64,000 bases of DNA, from assembly GCA_025716855.1 (NCBI GenBank), contig JAIXMQ010000076.1, positions 52,096 to 116,095 on the forward strand. Reading direction: 5' to 3'. Below are positions 43,234 to 56,003 of this stretch, in pieces. The notes under the pieces are model-generated. The model did no database searches, was not told the origin of the DNA, and was given only the letters and a program-made list of their open reading frames with translations. This DNA is from Pilaira anomala (taxonomy: Eukaryota; Mucoromycota; Mucoromycetes; Mucorales; Mucoraceae). A program made the translations under genes and the position numbers. Position 1 is the stretch's first letter; every line of letters begins with the position of its first letter.

Positions 43234-45093
43234 TTAAGGAACACCATGATTAATTTCAATAAGTTTATCTAATTGCCAATCAAATAAGACCAATCTCATG
43301 GCTTTCTTGCAATTAATAGTAAGAATATTTACAACTGAGGATTTTTGGGCTGTGACTAAAGTATCTGAGGAAATAGGAACTAATTTGATCTCGTAATCTT
43401 CTTGGCTGTATTGGTAAAGATCTTTCTGGCCATCTGTATAATTGATTTTTAAGCTCCAGCTATAAGCGGATTCTGAGGTTTCATTCGAAAGTAAGTTCAT
43501 ATCCAGTTTAAATGTTTCCAAATTTTTGAATTCATATAGATTGATCAAAATCTTCCTTCCAGGCCGTTTTTCATGATAAAATAGGCTCTTGATACCGCAC
43601 GTAAAAAAAGAAAGATTAGGCAAATAAGTAGCTAGCACATGCAAGAATTTAGTGGAAGGAACAAGGTTAAATAATCTAATCACCCTTATGTTTTCTTCAG
43701 TCTTGGTGAGTGAGTCATTGAATTGTTTGAATGGGCCAGTAGTTGTAGATAAATAGAATTCTGTACCTCGACTACCTACCCCAATATATTCAACAAACTG
43801 AAGACGAGGGCAATTGATCAATGCATACTTTAAAAGCTGGAGGTGCTTACTTCCGACTTCCATGCGAAAACTAATTTGATTAATAATTTCGAGTCCAATG
43901 TTAGTAATGCTCTTATCAGGTTTAACTAATTTTTGATTATCACCAAAATCCCAGTAATCAATGCTATAACAAAAGTCTAAAATGCCTTTTGAATATTTCA
44001 TACTTTTCCAATTAAATAATTTATTGTCGCAAAAAACAGCAGTGCAGAACACTTTTTTGTCCCCTTTAAATGCATTTAATATCTTGAAGAATAGAGTCAT
44101 ACGTAATTCAGATTCTTCTTGCTCAGATTCAGTTTCGTAAAAGCCTCCAGGTTGACATAGAATCTTTGCTTGTGAAAGCTTACTCATACGTTCAGCTAGC
44201 TTCAAGACCTTTTCAATACCAATTAAATTAATCCAATCATAAAAACCAATTTGATTTACTTGTATATAAAGCTTGTTTAATTTTGTAGGTAAATTATCAA
44301 TAAGCATATAGGCATAACTTGCAGACATTCTTGGAAATGACAATTCTAAACTTTGCAAATTACCAACGTTAAAAAATGCATCATTCCCGGCCTTATAATT
44401 TAATATGTCGCTGCTATCACTAAGTCGTAGTATTGTCAAGTTTGCACAAGCAACTTGTAATTGATAAACCGAGAAAGCTTGATTTGTATTATTATGATAC
44501 TTTAAATGAGTGAGCTTTTTAAACTGATTCAAATAATTTATAATTCCACCGTACTTGGTAATAATAATTGATTCTGGTTCTTGACTAATATAGAGTTTTT
44601 TTAATGAAGCACGGAACTTGTAGTAAACATTGCACTGTAAATCGTCAAAAGAGTCAAATTCGGATAGATCCTTAATTTTAATTTCTTCTAGTTGAGTCAA
44701 ATATTTATCTGCATTCAATTCAAGTAGAGATTCCAAATAACATGCTTTAGGAAAATTAGAGAACAGTTCTAAACTTTTGAGGTTTGGCAGGTAGGTAAGA
44801 AACTTCAAAAGATGTTTTTTTGTCAAATAGTGTTCTTCTTTTTCTTCACTGATTTCTTCGGTTGCTTTTTGAATAAATGTTAGACTATTAACCCAATGAC
44901 AGTATTGAAGATATTGTTCTTGACTGAGTACATCTATCAAACGTTTTAAGCTTTGTTCTTTAAATGTCAGTCTGTTATAGTATCTTTGAAGTGCTGGCAA
45001 ACTCCAGTCTTTACAAACCACGCTGCACTCCTTTAGATCAGGTTGGCAAAGTTGCTGAAATATTTTTAGATAAATTTCTTTCGGCACGTTCAT
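43234..45093 (-). CDS. F-box protein with leucine-rich repeat-like region
   Basis: A single-exon gene of 619 codons. Residues 1-45 form an F-box (NVPKEIYLKIFQQLCQPDLK, then CSVVCKDWSLPALQRYY), which would dock to Skp1 in an SCF ubiquitin ligase. The rest has irregular leucine-rich repeats (LPNLKSLELFSNFPKACYL, LTHLKYHNN, LQSLELSFPRM, FLHVLATYLPNLSFF) that would select a substrate. Intronless F-box/LRR genes are strongly expanded in Mucoromycota, so the substrate cannot be predicted. The start at 45093 is the first ATG and gives the F-box at the extreme N-terminus, as in relatives. Confidence 0.85.
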   Translation of the reverse strand: MNVPKEIYLKIFQQLCQPDLKECSVVCKDWSLPALQRYYNRLTFKEQSLKRLIDVLSQEQYLQYCHWVNSLTFIQKATEEISEEKEEHYLTKKHLLKFLTYLPNLKSLELFSNFPKACYLESLLELNADKYLTQLEEIKIKDLSEFDSFDDLQCNVYYKFRASLKKLYISQEPESIIITKYGGIINYLNQFKKLTHLKYHNNTNQAFSVYQLQVACANLTILRLSDSSDILNYKAGNDAFFNVGNLQSLELSFPRMSASYAYMLIDNLPTKLNKLYIQVNQIGFYDWINLIGIEKVLKLAERMSKLSQAKILCQPGGFYETESEQEESELRMTLFFKILNAFKGDKKVFCTAVFCDNKLFNWKSMKYSKGILDFCYSIDYWDFGDNQKLVKPDKSITNIGLEIINQISFRMEVGSKHLQLLKYALINCPRLQFVEYIGVGSRGTEFYLSTTTGPFKQFNDSLTKTEENIRVIRLFNLVPSTKFLHVLATYLPNLSFFTCGIKSLFYHEKRPGRKILINLYEFKNLETFKLDMNLLSNETSESAYSWSLKINYTDGQKDLYQYSQEDYEIKLVPISSDTLVTAQKSSVVNILTINCKKAMRLVLFDWQLDKLIEINHGVP

Positions 45094-45561
45094 CGATAAA
45101 ATTGTTACTCACTGCAGTAAAATTGAAAAGAAAAAAGAAAGAAGAAAATAAAAAATATAAAGCAAAAAAAAAAAAATCCTGAACGTTACACTTACGACGG
45201 AGCTGAATATAATTATTCTCACAGTAAAGATTAAATGTAAGTTACAAATGCTTCAAATTTATAAGTTAAAATTTTGAGATTTCAGTTCTATTTTTTTCTT
45301 TGATTATTTTATTAATTGGTGAATTATTACGTAATTAATGTTTTGACAGTTCATGGCTCATCGCATCATACGTAGTAATAGACAATTGGTGTGCATCCAT
45401 AATGCAACAAAAATATTTACGTAAACATATGAAAAAAAAATTCACACAATTTTATTTTTAAACAAAAAGATAATAGAATTATTCGAACATGTCCCTCTAG
45501 AGCAATAACAGAATTAATGATCAGATGGGTCTTCAAACGATGACACAAAGGACCACCCTTT
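45094..45561. other. F-box promoter and spacer
   Basis: A/G-rich leader just upstream of the F-box ATG, then AT-rich spacer up to the transposase fragment. No gene. Confidence 0.5.
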
Positions 45562-46380
45562 TTAGTTTGGGGAGCTGTTACAGTACCACCCAGCTTCTAC
45601 ATTAACATCATCAGGATCTTTAAGTTCACGAGCTGCTGCTTCACCAAAGATCATTATTGTTTCCTCTTGGGCCAAAAGTGCTGATGCTGGTTCCGCAGTC
45701 AATCCTCCACAGCCACGAAGACGTCTAACAATAGGAGTTGTAGTATGATCAAGATCATCAAGAGCAATAATTGTTCTATGTGAATCATCACGCAACAAAA
45801 CAGTAAACTTGTCAAAATTGGTGTGGATTTCAAATGTATAACATAATAAACATAACTCGCCAGGACAGTCAAAGATATTGATAATATTATTCATTCAATT
45901 ATGTGCATCATTAACAAAGTTAGCAAAGTCAGGATGTGTTTGGGCTTGTCTCAATACAATGGGAAGCATTTGGGTCATAAGCTTGAAGTCTCTTCCAAGG
46001 TAACTCTTGTAATCTTGAAGGTTTTTCAAATTGCTGAAAGCCTTAGAACCATATCGAGAACATAAATCATTAACAACTTTAACTTGACTAGCGTTAAAAA
46101 AACATTCACAAGCTTTGTTATAGGAATATTTGATCAATCCAAGATACAGGCCATGCAATATTTCTACCGGCGCATCTTTAGGAGGATTCCAAGAACACAA
46201 TCTCAAAAACATTTTAGCAGTAGATTTTTTGAAGCCAAGACCTTCCAAATCATCAATAGTAATAGGCTCACCTTGTCTGTTATTAGCATGTACAGGAAAA
46301 TCACTAATAGATAAACCACTGTCCGTAAATAAAGCTTCCCGATGAATTCTTAACCTTGGAATTAACATATAATTTTCAGG
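45562..46380 (-). pseudogene. Transposase-derived fragment with one in-frame TGA
   Basis: One minus-strand frame runs from about 46380 to 45562 and is broken once, by TGA at 45895-45897, with ATG as the very next codon. The first part reads MLIPRLRIHREALFTDSG, then WNPPKDAPVEILHGLYLGLI, then SYLGRDFKLMTQMLPIVL. The motif set [PA]VE.LH..LLG..KY ... SYxGRDFK..xQ(x)LP is one I know from uncharacterised fungal CACTA/KDZ-like transposase proteins. The part after TGA (CPGELCLLCYTFEIHTN, then RGCGGLTAEPASALLAQEE) is not recognised. Upstream the frame closes with TAA, so the N-terminus is gone. No terminal repeats were found. It could also be two short ORFs, but the uninterrupted shared frame argues for one former protein. 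Confidence 0.6.
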
Positions 46381-47766
46381 AGTTCCTTATCATAAAATGA
46401 CTACGATAATATTTTCAAATATATCTTAAAATTTCAATCAAATGAAAGACAGGGTTTTATTACTAAAGGGTATGGTAACCCTTTTATACTCTTTTACTAC
46501 TGTGACTCGTATAATAATATCGTTGTAACACTATATACGTGTTACATATATTCTTGTTATTCTTGATGAGCGATATAACAACTACTTACAATTGGAAATA
46601 CCCAGCATATAAGCACAACAAAGTTTTGACTGTTTTTCTTTAAAAAAAAAGAAAAGTACAATTAATAAAGGATGATAAACGAATTCACAAGCTGGAGAAC
46701 GCTCCAGAAAAAAAGACGTAGATCCGCAAGAAAGGAAAAAAAGCAAATGGCAATTGAGTCTTTACATAAATATCTTATAATAAATAAAGCGTTGGATTTG
46801 TTGATCAAATTATTTTATTAACTAAATAAAATATATGAATGATATTTAATACATTAACTTTTGCTTGTCTACATTAAGGCAACTCCTGAGGGTCCAGTTT
46901 TTTTCGGTGTGGCTAGGGAGTTCACAAACATGAATTTGATCTGTGCCGACTCCAATCTTATGCAAATCTATATTCAAACCTTGAGTATCCGGTTTTCATT
47001 CAGCAGAAGCAATTTTTTTTTGTGTTGTATGCACCAGCCATAGCATAGATGAGATTTATAGCTTAATTTATATAGCTTACTTTCAACTGTTTTTCCAATA
47101 ATTATTCTTATATATTTAACTCTCTTGTAATCGATGTTTAACTTATATAAGCTTTATAATGAACTGATACAAATATACTTAATTACATAAAACTAAGAGC
47201 AGGGATTTGATGATAAATTCTTTCTTTCCGAAACAATCATACTTGCATGTAGTCATGTATGCACGCATTCAAATTGGGAAAGGTGAGAACTAAATAAATA
47301 CTTTCTCTTATCAGACAAATACGGATAGTTCTAATGCTAAAGCCCACGAAGGTTTCCCCAAATTTAGCATAAATAATTGTCATTGTGTGACCTAGATTTG
47401 TCACATACTTGGGTTCCCACGTATAACTTGGTAAAAAGGACATCGGAGACATAAATTATTATAAATCCTAAGTTTACATGAATTTGTTATTTTATCGTTT
47501 TGATGAATAACATCACGGATATATATTTGAATCGAGTTAATAATTAGGAGGTGATTACTGGAAACATAATAAGTCCTATATTGTAGATTTTCAACCGAAT
47601 AGTCAATTACTCGGATTAAACAAGTAATTTGAGATAACAAAAAAAAAAAAAAAAAAAAAAAAAAAATGCATGTGTGACCAGCGTCTTAGTAGTAAAGTTA
47701 TAAAAAGGGAATCTTGTTTTTGAATTTTAATGTTTCTTTTGAATTTTATCCATACTTAAAAAAAAA
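46381..47766. other. Spacer with one small coding-like remnant
   Basis: Mostly AT-rich. On the minus strand about 47004-46862 one frame reads DTQGLNIDLHKIGVGTDQIH and CELPSHTEKNWTLRS with normal protein composition. It has no start or splice context and no recognised family, so it is probably gene debris. A 27-base A run (47639-47666) lies upstream of the aldehyde dehydrogenase. Confidence 0.35.
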
Positions 47767-48567
47767 ATGACTCAAGCAGATATTCAAACAATTCGTTTAA
47801 CTAACGGCAAAACTGCCAATGGTAAGCTAGATCAAAAATAATTAAAAAAAATATGAATTTGCACGTAAAGAAGACACCTACATCAAACATCCTTTTTTGT
47901 TTTCACTTAGTTCATACCCAACTTTTCATCAATAACGAATTCGTTCCCGGTCACGGTCCTTTGATTGAGACAATTAATCCAGCAAATGAAGAAGTACTTT
48001 GTAAAGTACACTCTGCTGATGAACACGATGTCAATTTGGCTGTTGAATCCGCCTACAAGTGTTATTATGAAACATGGCGTAAGGTTGCCCCTGCTGAGCG
48101 TGGTCGCCTTATTAACAAACTTGCTGATTTGATGGAACGTGATAAGGATGAAATTGCTATTTTGGATGCTGTTGATAATGGTAAGGCCTTCACTGTTGCT
48201 CGTGATGTTGATGTCACTGAATCTATCGGTTGTTATCGTTACTTTGCTGGCTGGGCTGATAAGATCCATGGTAAGACCATTGATACTACCTTTGATAAGT
48301 TATGTTATACTCGTCACGAAGCCCTTGGTGTTGTTGGCGCTGTTATTCCTTGGAATTATCCTACCATGATGGCAGCCTGGAAATTTGCTCCTGCCTTGGC
48401 AACTGGTAACACAAGTAAGTCACCTTGCATTTATTTTCAGATATAATAATAATACTAAACACTTACATACATAGTCGTTATGAAATCTTCTGAGGTGACA
48501 CCCTTATCTACTCTCAAATTTGGCGAACTTGTTAAGGAAGCTGGTTTCCCTGCTGTAAGTTTTTCTT

Positions 48568-48601
<34 letters not shown>

Positions 48602-49504
48602 TGATGGGATCGAGCCGATTGAGCTCAATTTTTTTATTCATTTTATTAGGGCGTGGTTAATATTATTACGGGTTATGGTCACACAACTGGTAACTATTTA
48701 TCTGGTCATCCCAAAATCAGTAAAATGGCCTTCACTGGTTCTACTGTAACAGGTCGTAAGATTATGGAATCGAGTGCTACTTCTAATTTAAAGAAACTTC
48801 AGCTTGAATTAGGTGGTAAATCTGCTCAAATTGTTTGTGCTGATGCTGATCTTGCCAATGCTGCCTACTGGGCTTGTGGTGGTATTTTCAATAACCATGG
48901 TCAAAGTTGTAACGCTGGTTCTCGTATCTTTGTTCATGAATCTGTTCATGATAAATTCCTTGAGTTGTTTATTGCTGAAACCAAGAAGATTGTTATTGGT
49001 GATCCATTTAATGAAGATACCTTCCAAGGGCCTCAAATTAATAAGTCTCAATTTGAAAAGATTTTAAATTATGTCAAGATTGGTAAAGAGGAAGGTGCAG
49101 TTTTGGCCTACGGTGGCAAGCGTTGGGGCAATAAAGGTTACTACATTGAGCCCACTATCTTTACCCACTGTAAAAATAGTCATAGAATTATGAGAGAAGA
49201 GATTTTTGGTCCTTTTGTTTCTATTGGTACATTCAAGACAATCGAGGAAGCTATTGATCTTGCAAACGACTCTGATTACGGTTTGGCTGGCGGTGTTTAT
49301 ACTTCAGATTTGGATACATCTATTAAGGTTACTAACGAGATGCAAGCTGGTACTGTTTGGGTTAACTGTTACGATATCTTTGATCAATCTACTCCATTTG
49401 GTGGTTATAAACAATCTGGTTTTGGTAAAGAGCTTGGTAAATATGCTCTTCACGAATACACTCAAGTTAAGGTTGTCAAGATTCAAAGATTATCAAAAAT
49501 CTAA
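47767..49504 (+). CDS. NAD(P)-dependent aldehyde dehydrogenase
   Basis: Oxidises aldehydes to carboxylic acids. Exons 47767-47821, 47911-48414, 48475-48554 and 48650-49504 give 497 residues, the usual ALDH1/2 length. Conserved parts are GAVIPWNYP (with the catalytic Asn), the cofactor-binding FTGSTVTGR, general base Glu266 in LELGGKSAQI, nucleophile Cys300 in NNHGQSCNAGSR, and EEIFGPF near the C-terminus. There is no signal or mitochondrial presequence, so it is probably cytosolic. Highest similarity by eye is to fungal acetaldehyde/potassium-type ALDH. The third intron has a 32-base T run. It could process aldehydes produced by amine oxidase, but the genes are 34 kb apart and no link is implied. 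Confidence 0.95.
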
Positions 49505-51572
49505 AAAGTATAATTAGTGTAATTTTATATTGTATTAAAATTATTGTATTGGTTTCGATAATCAATACAATTCATGTATCTATCATATATATATATATTT
49601 GAATTTCATTTTTAAGCTGTAACCCAAAAAATATTTAACTAAGCTGGAACAGATTTATAAAAAGGGTTATTCTTCTTTATTGCACCAGATGTTACACTCA
49701 TTAATGAATTATTGTAGAGATGTATCAAGGAAGAACTTCCTTAAAAAAGTTTCTATTAACATGATTAAAATGGCAAATCTAAAAAGCTTCTTCATCACAT
49801 GAAAGTTTTTTCTTTTGTTTTTGATAATAAGCGTGTAAGAAACTACTAATATGTTTAGATTGCTATGCAAAGATCCCTATTTTTTTTTGCTTTAGTGTGA
49901 AGCTAATATATGTAATTTAACAAAGAAAATAATATCAATTCAGCTGAGCCAAAATAAAATGGGACGATCACTTCAAAAGGTCGGGAGTGAAGATCTTTAG
50001 TTAAAATTATTTTCTCAGCTAGTATAAAAACTTATCTGCTATATATAAGGTTTAATATAAAACTATCTTGTAGTAATAAAACTAAAGATTTACTAACAAA
50101 CATTTGAAAACTTAAACAATTGACAAGTTGATTAATTAGGAATATTGATAAGAGTAGTTAAATGTAATGTAAATGAATTCAGCTTCACTTTCTCATAAAG
50201 ACAGATCACATGCCAAATAGCGAAAGCTCCTGAGAGATTCAGGGGATATATGATCAGTAGTATAATTATCTGACATGTATGTGTGAGAGTGATTAGTTAT
50301 ATTGTAACTAATTTTATGAATATTATGCTTTGTTGCAGCTAACATTTAGGCTGTTTGTCAAATTAATATTTTCGCATTTTTACTATTGTGTTTGATAAAT
50401 ATCCTCACAATATAACATTTCTAAAAGGAGTTGAACCCGAAAACACATAAAGAAATTGAAAACATCTACTAGCTTCTAACTTATTATAGAGACGTATATA
50501 TTCTCAGTTAAAATATAAAATTCCTTCCGTATTATATATGTAAATCAAAGTAGTTATTTGGATTTTACCCTGCCATAAAGCTATATTATATTAAATCATT
50601 AAATATTGTAATTTATGCAATTATATGTATACCGGGAAGTTTTATTTTTTTATTTTTAAAAATGTATAGTAAAAACTCTCTTCTTTTTCCAATTACAGGC
50701 GAATATTCTATTTAATAAGTCAAATAATTCCCAATTAACCAATGGGAAATCAAATCGTGACACTGAAAGCTTATATTGAACATATGGTTCATGAATATCA
50801 CATATCTAAATTAATTAATTTGTCGAAATTCATATAATATATATATATATATAAAAGCTGGGCTGAAAAAGATAAAAGATTATACAGGTGTTACGCTTTT
50901 TTTTCTCTATGAATATATTGGATACTATAGCAGATAGTTGAATGCTCAAAGAATTAAGGACGATCACTTGATATTATCTTAAAGTAAGATCTATAATTAT
51001 ACACCTCGAGCCCTGACAGCACGTTCCAGAAAGAAGATATGAATAGTTTTTGGATACAAAATAAAAAAGGTTTCTAATTTTAGCTCCATATTTGTATGAT
51101 TTTTCCAGCGGTAACACAAGTCCATACCTGGTATGACACAGTGTGGAGAATTTAAATTTCCCCTCCAAAAAAAGAAAAAGTTATAGTTGTTGTAAACCGC
51201 AGGAAAAATAAACAAAGCAGAAAGATAAAACCACGAGTGTATATTATAGAAAAATAAATTTCTAAAAGAAAAAATGGTTGATGTGTATCGACTAGGCTTA
51301 AATTAGTATAGCATGTAATCGCATCTGTTTTGTTACTGAATGCAGTACAAAGTTCAAAAGATTTACTTTGTGATTCACATTACTTTATTAGGTATTTAGT
51401 CTAATTTTTTTTTTAATGTTATACAAACAATTGTCCTACTTCCAGCGTTTTTTAAGCTTTTATGTTAAATTATCATTAACCCCCCGCTCCCATCACGAAT
51501 AACAATTCAAATTTTGTAATATTTCTTATTCTTCTTTTCCCTTATTATTTTATTTTTTTTCGTAACAACACA
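49505..51572. other. 2-kb AT-rich spacer
   Basis: No gene, RNA or transposon end supported. Overlapping minus-strand frames at 50974-51215 have no domain. The last 150 bases form a pyrimidine-rich promoter (including CCCCCCGCTCCC near 51480) of the RhoGAP gene. Confidence 0.5.
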
Positions 51573-54413
51573 ATGACTACTGAAGAAATTGTTGTTCCAA
51601 ACTGCCAGGGCTGTTCAAACCCTATTGAAGAAGGAGCTGTTGTTGCTTTTGGTGATTCTTTATTTCATGTCAAATGGTAAAAAAAGAATTGAGTCATCCC
51701 TTTTTTAGTTTCGCCATTAACATTTTTGTTTGTTTGTTAAAATAGTTTTATTTGTGCAAAGTGCGAAGAATGTGTAGATAGTAAAACGAATTTATTATTA
51801 TTAGACGACGGTAGACCAGTATGTGATAATTGTTCTTACAATTGTACAGCTTGCCAAAAAGTTATCAAAGATGAAGCTATCATGACAGGCGATAAGGCCT
51901 ATCATTCTAGTTGTTTCCAATGTATCGCTTGTAAAAAAACAATCGAAGACTTAATATTTACCCAGACTAGCAAGGTTCGTCATTTTCTTTGATGATGAAT
52001 GATTATTTATATTGACATTCTCTCTTTTTATTTTTAGGGTATCTATTGTACAAAATGTTATGATATACGTAAAGCAGAAAAAACCCGTAGAAAGAATAAG
52101 GTAATCAACTTTTTTTTTGTAAGTGTATATATTTATATCTAAACGTTTATATATATATATATATAGAATGCTCAAGTCCGAAAAGAAACTCCACAAAATT
52201 CAGTACGGTTACCAACACCAGAACCTTCGTTAACTACCAGCAATAAAGATACATCATTTTTATCTGATCTTTCACCTTTTACACTTTCCTTTTTTGATAA
52301 CGAATCAAATGATTTAGCAAATCTTTCCAGCTCTTTAGGTGCTGGTTTATCGATAGAAAAGAGCACTTCAGAATCTATAAATTCAACACAATTACGTATC
52401 AACCGAGCATCCGAAATTTTGCAATCTACTTTACGAACTTCTTCTTTAAAACCTTCCGAATTTAAAGAAGAAGAGTTAAATACATCAGATATAAATAAAC
52501 TTAAACAAGAACTTTTAGAATCTCGATCGAGACTTCAAGAAATGGAAACCAACTATAAAACATTACAGGACGCAAGTGAACAAGCACTGAATGAATTCAT
52601 TAAAGTAAAAGAAGAATATACCAAAGAATCAAATATTCAACAAGTAGTAGATCTTGTCATTGCTTCTTTACTAAAGAAAAATGGTGGTATTTTATCACGA
52701 AAAGAAATTGAAAGAGTTGCTCAACTTCGTATTGGTCTTGAACGTGCATGTAAAGATTTGATTCATTATCGTGACAAAATTGGTGCTGGACTTGATGAGA
52801 ACGCATCTAAACAAGAGATTAGTGCTTACTATACCAATTATCAAAAGGGTCTTCAAATTCAAGTTAAATCACTTTTGAATGAAAGAGATTTATTACAACA
52901 TGAAACAAAAACATTAAGAAAGACTCGCGATGAAGTTCTTCGTGATATGGTCTTATTAAATACTAAAAATACAGAGTTAAACAATGAACTTTCTAAAAAA
53001 GCCATGGAAAAAGAAGAAAGCATCATCTTAAACTTACCACAAAGACACACTCCTCCTCCACTTTCACCTTCAATCTCAACCGATTCTTCCACCTTATCTC
53101 TTGTTTCTAGAACCCGTAAACCTTCTGATGCAAGTTCAATTATGTGCAACGTTTCCTCCAGAAACAGTTTTATTAAAGATCAAACACCTAAAATATTCAG
53201 CATTAAAAAGAAAACGAGTACTATGTTCAATAAATTGGCAGGCACAAGTAGTAGTTCAAGTAATAAGACCGTGAAACCAGAACCTTCTTCATCCTCTTCC
53301 TCTATTTATGGATCTTCTACCAGTAAATCAAGTATTTATAGCAATAACAATTTCAACAGTAGTTTACAAAGTTTACATCAAGAAAGTAGAAGTATTGCTA
53401 AAAACAAAGGGTTCATGGATTCCACTGCTTCCTTACAATTAACACCTTCTTCTCAGCCTGGAGGTACCAGTAGCCATTCTTTTCAACCCATGTCTTTCTT
53501 GAGACCAGTCAAGTGTGGTGCTTGTGGTGATAAAATTTGGGCACGTTCTGAATATCGATGTGATTGTTGTGGTTTCTCTTCTCATTCGCGTTGTTTAAGC
53601 AAAGTACCTCAAAACTGTTTATCGGCCAGTACCAGTAATTTAGATTTAACGAGTGAGTACTTTCATAGTACAACTAGTTTATCTAATTATGGTAGTAGTC
53701 ACGAAAAGACACCTACACCAGCAAAGAAATCTGTTTCGGAAAGTAGCATGTTTGGTTCTGACTTAACTGAACGTGTTCAAATGGAAAATCAAACTGTACC
53801 AATTATTGTAGATGCTTGTATTAAAGCAGTTGAAGCAAGAGGTTTAGATTATGAAGGAATTTACAGAAAATCAGGTGGAGCAGCACAAATGCGTGCCATT
53901 CAACTCGCTTTTGATCAAGGAGAAAAAATAGACCTTTGTGATGAAGAAGAATACAATGATTTTTGTGCTATTACGAGTGTCTTGAAACAATATTTTAGAG
54001 AACTTCCTAACCCACTTCTTACTTTTGAACATTATGACGCTTTTATCAAAATTTCTTGTAAGTTGAAATGCATAGTTTATTTTAAAAGTTATACAAGTTT
54101 TTAACTTTAATTTATAGCTATGAATCCAGATCAAAAGAAAATTACTGCTTTTGCTGATATACTTGCTAAACTACCAAAAGCACATTTAGATACCATTGTT
54201 CTTTTATTCAAACATCTTGATCGTGTATTCAAACAAAGTGATCAAAACAGAATGACAGTCAAGAATTTATCTATGGTATTTGCGCCTACTTTAATGCGCC
54301 ACAGTGATCCTTCAAGAGATTTCCTTGACATCAGTTACAAAAATGCTACAATTGAATACATTCTGTTAAACACAACTGAATTATTCTCTTTAGTAACAAC
54401 CGAAAATACATAA
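51573..54413 (+). CDS. LIM-C1-RhoGAP domain GTPase-activating protein
   Basis: Switches off Rho/Cdc42-type GTPases that organise polarity and wall growth. Exons 51573-51676, 51746-51974, 52038-52100, 52167-54057 and 54118-54413 give 860 residues. Two LIM domains lie at about 11-130 (CQGCSNPIEEGAVVAFGD, then CTACQKVIKDEAIMTGD and YCTKCY). A coiled coil with Leu/Glu heptads spans roughly 230-410. A Ser/Thr/Pro-rich linker follows. A C1-type zinc domain lies at about 570-617 (FLRPVKCGACGDKIWA, then YRCDCCGFSSHSRC). The RhoGAP domain spans about 665-855. It carries the arginine finger in GIYRKSG (about residue 698), LKQYFRELPNPLLTF and VFAPTLMRHSD, all intact. The order LIM, C1, RhoGAP is that of the Rga1/Rga2-like family in filamentous fungi. 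Confidence 0.92.
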
Positions 54414-54575
54414 ATCCCCTCCTTCTTCCCACTTTCCTGTTTTTCTTAACATGTATAACCACAACTCATATTTAACCTTGTACTTTGATAACCCCCTCCC
54501 CTTTTTTTTTTCCTTCTTGTATATTAATATTATTTATTGAATTAAATTTCTGTTCAATGTATTTCTTTTCTACTT

Positions 54576-55958
54576 TTACATATCAGCAAAAAATGCAGTA
54601 CTTCTAATATCTTTTTTCTTTTCTACTTTTGTATTCTTCTTTTGTGTCTTCTTTCTCTTTTTATTCTTACTATCATCATCTGAATCCGTTCCCCAACCAT
54701 CATCTTCATCATTCTTTTCTTCTGTAGGTTCAGACTTCACTTCTTCTTCATGTGCCTTTTCTTCAACTTCATCTTCATCTAAAGCTTCAGCTTCTTCTGC
54801 AAAAAGATGAGCAACATCCCAAAATTGTAATTTATCATCATGACCACTTGAAACTAAATATTTCTTATCGTGACTCAGACTTAAATTTTCAATTGGCATA
54901 TCTTCACCATGATCACCCAAAGCACCTTGAAATTCATTTGGTAAAACTGTGACTAAACGAATAATGCCATCACTACTACCCGTTGCTATAGTATCTTCAT
55001 CCAATTTACAAAGTGCTTCAATTGAGTTGGGGTGTCCCATAATACGATCATTATAATCACCCCAATCACCCCAAGACCATAAACTTAAGACACCGTCTTG
55101 TGTACCTACTACAGCCTTTTTACCATGCTTGACAAGTTCAATTGATAATAATTCATCTTCAATTTGATCTGACATGGCTGCTACATCCGGTTTACGAATA
55201 TCCCAAGTAGAAAGGTATCCATCACCTCCAACTGCAAGTAATGTTTTATGTTCGGCGCTGTATGTCATATCTGCAATATAATCCTCGTGCTCGGTATATG
55301 TCATCACAGCTTCTTCCTTACGACTATCCCAAATCTAGTATATATTAATTTCTTCGATCAAACTCGTTACCATCTTATTTATACTTACTTTAATAACACC
55401 TTGATCATCACCTGTGGCCAACATGCGTTCATTAATAACTAAAAGTGAATTGATAGGGGAACTATCAAATAATTGAGTACAACTTGGTAATTGTTTTTTT
55501 TTTTTTAGCCTTACTCATGAGTAGTTTCTCTCACACGAATAACGTTTCCAGTCTCTGTATCTAAAAGTTGAATTGATCTATCACGAGAAATGGCGTAAAG
55601 GTCTATAACAAAAACGTCAATTCATTTTTTTTTTGTAAGGTTGTGTTTTTATAAAGACTTACTTGAGCCGTCAGGTGTAAACGATACACCTCTACAAGAC
55701 TTTTTAAATGCCTTTGCAGTCCATAAATGTTGATGTTCCTGTAAGCCGTAACGATAACTATAAAAAAAAAAAAAAATTTAGTTTTTTTTTTTTCTCGTTC
55801 TTTTTTTTTTTATTTATGGTGTGCAAGTGTCTACCTTACCAATGAACACGACCATTAATCATACCTGTAGCAACAATGTCACTACTAGGATGAAGATCAA
55901 GATGGAAGATATCGTTATCGAATTCTAAAGGAGCGGGTTTGTTTTCACCGGGATTCAT
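54576..55958 (-). CDS. JIP5: WD-repeat protein Jip5/WDR55
   Basis: A nucleolar beta-propeller protein linked to ribosomal RNA processing. Exons 55958-55840, 55757-55663, 55602-55515, 55461-55389 and 55334-54576 give 377 residues. WD units are visible as DIFHLDLHPSSDIVATGMI, LYAISRDRSIQLLD, INERMLATGDDQGVIKIWD, KTLLAVGGDGYLSTWDI, AVVGTQDGVLSLWSW, TIATGSSDGIIRL and YLVSSGHDDKLQFWD. The acidic/lysine-rich tail ending RSTAFFADM is a Jip5 signature. Intron 3 is placed with the acceptor TTTGATAG at 55462; the nearer CCAAG would give a 31-base intron and add residues the family lacks. The stop is 160 bases from that of the convergent RhoGAP gene. Confidence 0.9.
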
Positions 55959-55972
55959 TGCTTAACAGTTAC

Positions 55973-56003
<31 letters not shown>

